A stretch of 64,000 nt of DNA from an uncultured bacterium (GTDB taxonomy: Bacteria; Bacteroidota; Rhodothermia; Rhodothermales; Rubricoccaceae). Of the stretch, positions 63,252 through 64,000 are shown piece after piece. Each line of letters begins with the position of its first letter. The stretch's first letter is position 1. The translations under genes were made by a program, and so were the position numbers. The stretch is from contig CANLSR010000009.1 of the NCBI GenBank assembly GCA_947493945.1, positions 1 through 64,000 on the forward strand. Direction: 5' to 3'. A model generated the notes under the pieces. It was not told the DNA's origin and searched no databases. It worked only from the letters and a program-made list of their open reading frames with translations.

Positions 63252-64000
63252 ATGCTCAACCTCCGCCAAAGCCAGTCGCTGCAGCAGAAGCTGTCGCCGC
63301 AGCAGATCCAGTACATCAAGCTGCTCCAGCTCCCGACGCTGGCGCTGGAGCAGCGGATCAAGGCCGAGATGGAGCAGAACCCGCTCTTGGAAGAGGGCGA
63401 GGAGGAGGACGAGCTGGACCTCGACGACCGCGAGGACGACCGCGACGAGCCGGCCGCCTCGGACGACGACGACGACCTCCCCTCGGAGTCCACCGAGAGC
63501 TCGTCCGACGACGAGTTCGACTGGGACGAGTTTCTCAACGCCCCCGACGACCTCTACGGCTACAAGGCCCAGGTGGACCACTCGGCCGAGGAGGACGAGC
63601 GCGACACGCCCATGGCCGCCAACTCGTCGCTGGCGGAGGGCCTGCGCGACCAGGTGGGGCTGCTGGACCTGGGCGAGACCGAGGAGCTCATCGCCGACCA
63701 GATCATCGGGTCCATCGACGAGGACGGCTACCTCCGCCGCCCCGTCGAGTCGATCCTGGACGACGTCATGTTCAACTACGGCGTCATGATCGAGGAGGCC
63801 GACGTCGAGCGCGTGCTCTCCAAGATCCAGCGCCTCGACCCGGTCGGCATCGCGGCCCGCGACCTCCGCGAGTGCCTGCTGGTCCAGCTCGACGCCATGG
63901 GCGACGAGGTCGACGGGCGCGAGAACGCCGTCGACATGCTGCGCGACGCCTACAAGGCGTTCACCATGAAGCACTTCGACGCCATCCAGCGCAAGCTCGG
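63252..64000 (+). CDS. rpoN: RNA polymerase sigma-54 factor, 5' part
   Basis: Partial: 249 codons are in the window and the frame runs off the right edge. Region I is clear ([45 protein letters not shown]), followed by an acidic region II and the start of the core-binding domain ([21 protein letters not shown]). Sigma-54 needs AAA+ activators to open promoters. No -24/-12 sites were found with confidence in this window. Confidence 0.95.
   Translation, partial: MLNLRQSQSLQQKLSPQQIQYIKLLQLPTLALEQRIKAEMEQNPLLEEGEEEDELDLDDREDDRDEPAASDDDDDLPSESTESSSDDEFDWDEFLNAPDDLYGYKAQVDHSAEEDERDTPMAANSSLAEGLRDQVGLLDLGETEELIADQIIGSIDEDGYLRRPVESILDDVMFNYGVMIEEADVERVLSKIQRLDPVGIAARDLRECLLVQLDAMGDEVDGRENAVDMLRDAYKAFTMKHFDAIQRKL

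Overview
The window is very GC-rich and gene-dense, with almost no Shine-Dalgarno-like sites. It carries SusC/SusD outer-membrane proteins, a type IX secretion sorting domain, an IleRS of the Bacteroidota type, and short TAnnTTG-like promoter boxes. Together these suggest a marine-type Rhodothermota (Rubricoccaceae-like) bacterium. That placement is inference from gene content. No rRNA, tRNA, prophage, transposase or CRISPR array was recognised.

Layout. 0-3.4 kb: FAD oxidoreductase, lipoprotein, DoxX-like and FxsA membrane proteins. 3.5-9.7 kb: RND efflux operon on the minus strand (adaptor, pump, TolC), with both internal spacers filled by palindromic repeats. 10-18 kb: DMT transporter, lspA, ileS, purine nucleoside phosphorylase, DivIVA-domain protein, YggS. 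18.5-24.9 kb: FG-GAP protein, YVTN-type lipoprotein, LdcA, SemiSWEET, thioesterase. 24.9-30.4 kb: deoB, truA, arginine deiminase, tadA, YpdA-like reductase. 30.8-37.3 kb: SusC/SusD locus with two lipoproteins. 37.7-40.2 kb: sulfurtransferase, SufE, GDPD lipoprotein. 40.2-44.2 kb: an McrBC-like pair (EVE-McrB ATPase and DUF2357/PD-(D/E)XK nuclease) split by an antisense acetyltransferase gene. 44.3-53.5 kb: pectinacetylesterase-like lipoprotein, uvrB, zinc ribbon, degenerate zincin, rimK plus RimB-type protease, pyrR-pyrB. 53.6-64 kb: DUF58, M28 and M20 peptidases, penicillin acylase with a sorting domain, DUF2461, ruvB, DUF3109, and the 5' part of rpoN.

Three repeat families run through ordinary housekeeping DNA. 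(1) Heptanucleotide tandem arrays: three abut start codons where a ribosome-binding site would be, two form head-to-head inverted pairs at operon junctions, and one is read in frame inside ileS. (2) A quasi-palindromic 10-mer CCGCTGGCGG and its complement, concentrated just after stop codons and often paired into hairpins, resembling the layout of DNA-uptake-sequence terminators. (3) One REPIN-like double hairpin inside the efflux operon. These repeats and the EVE-McrB locus are the most interesting content.
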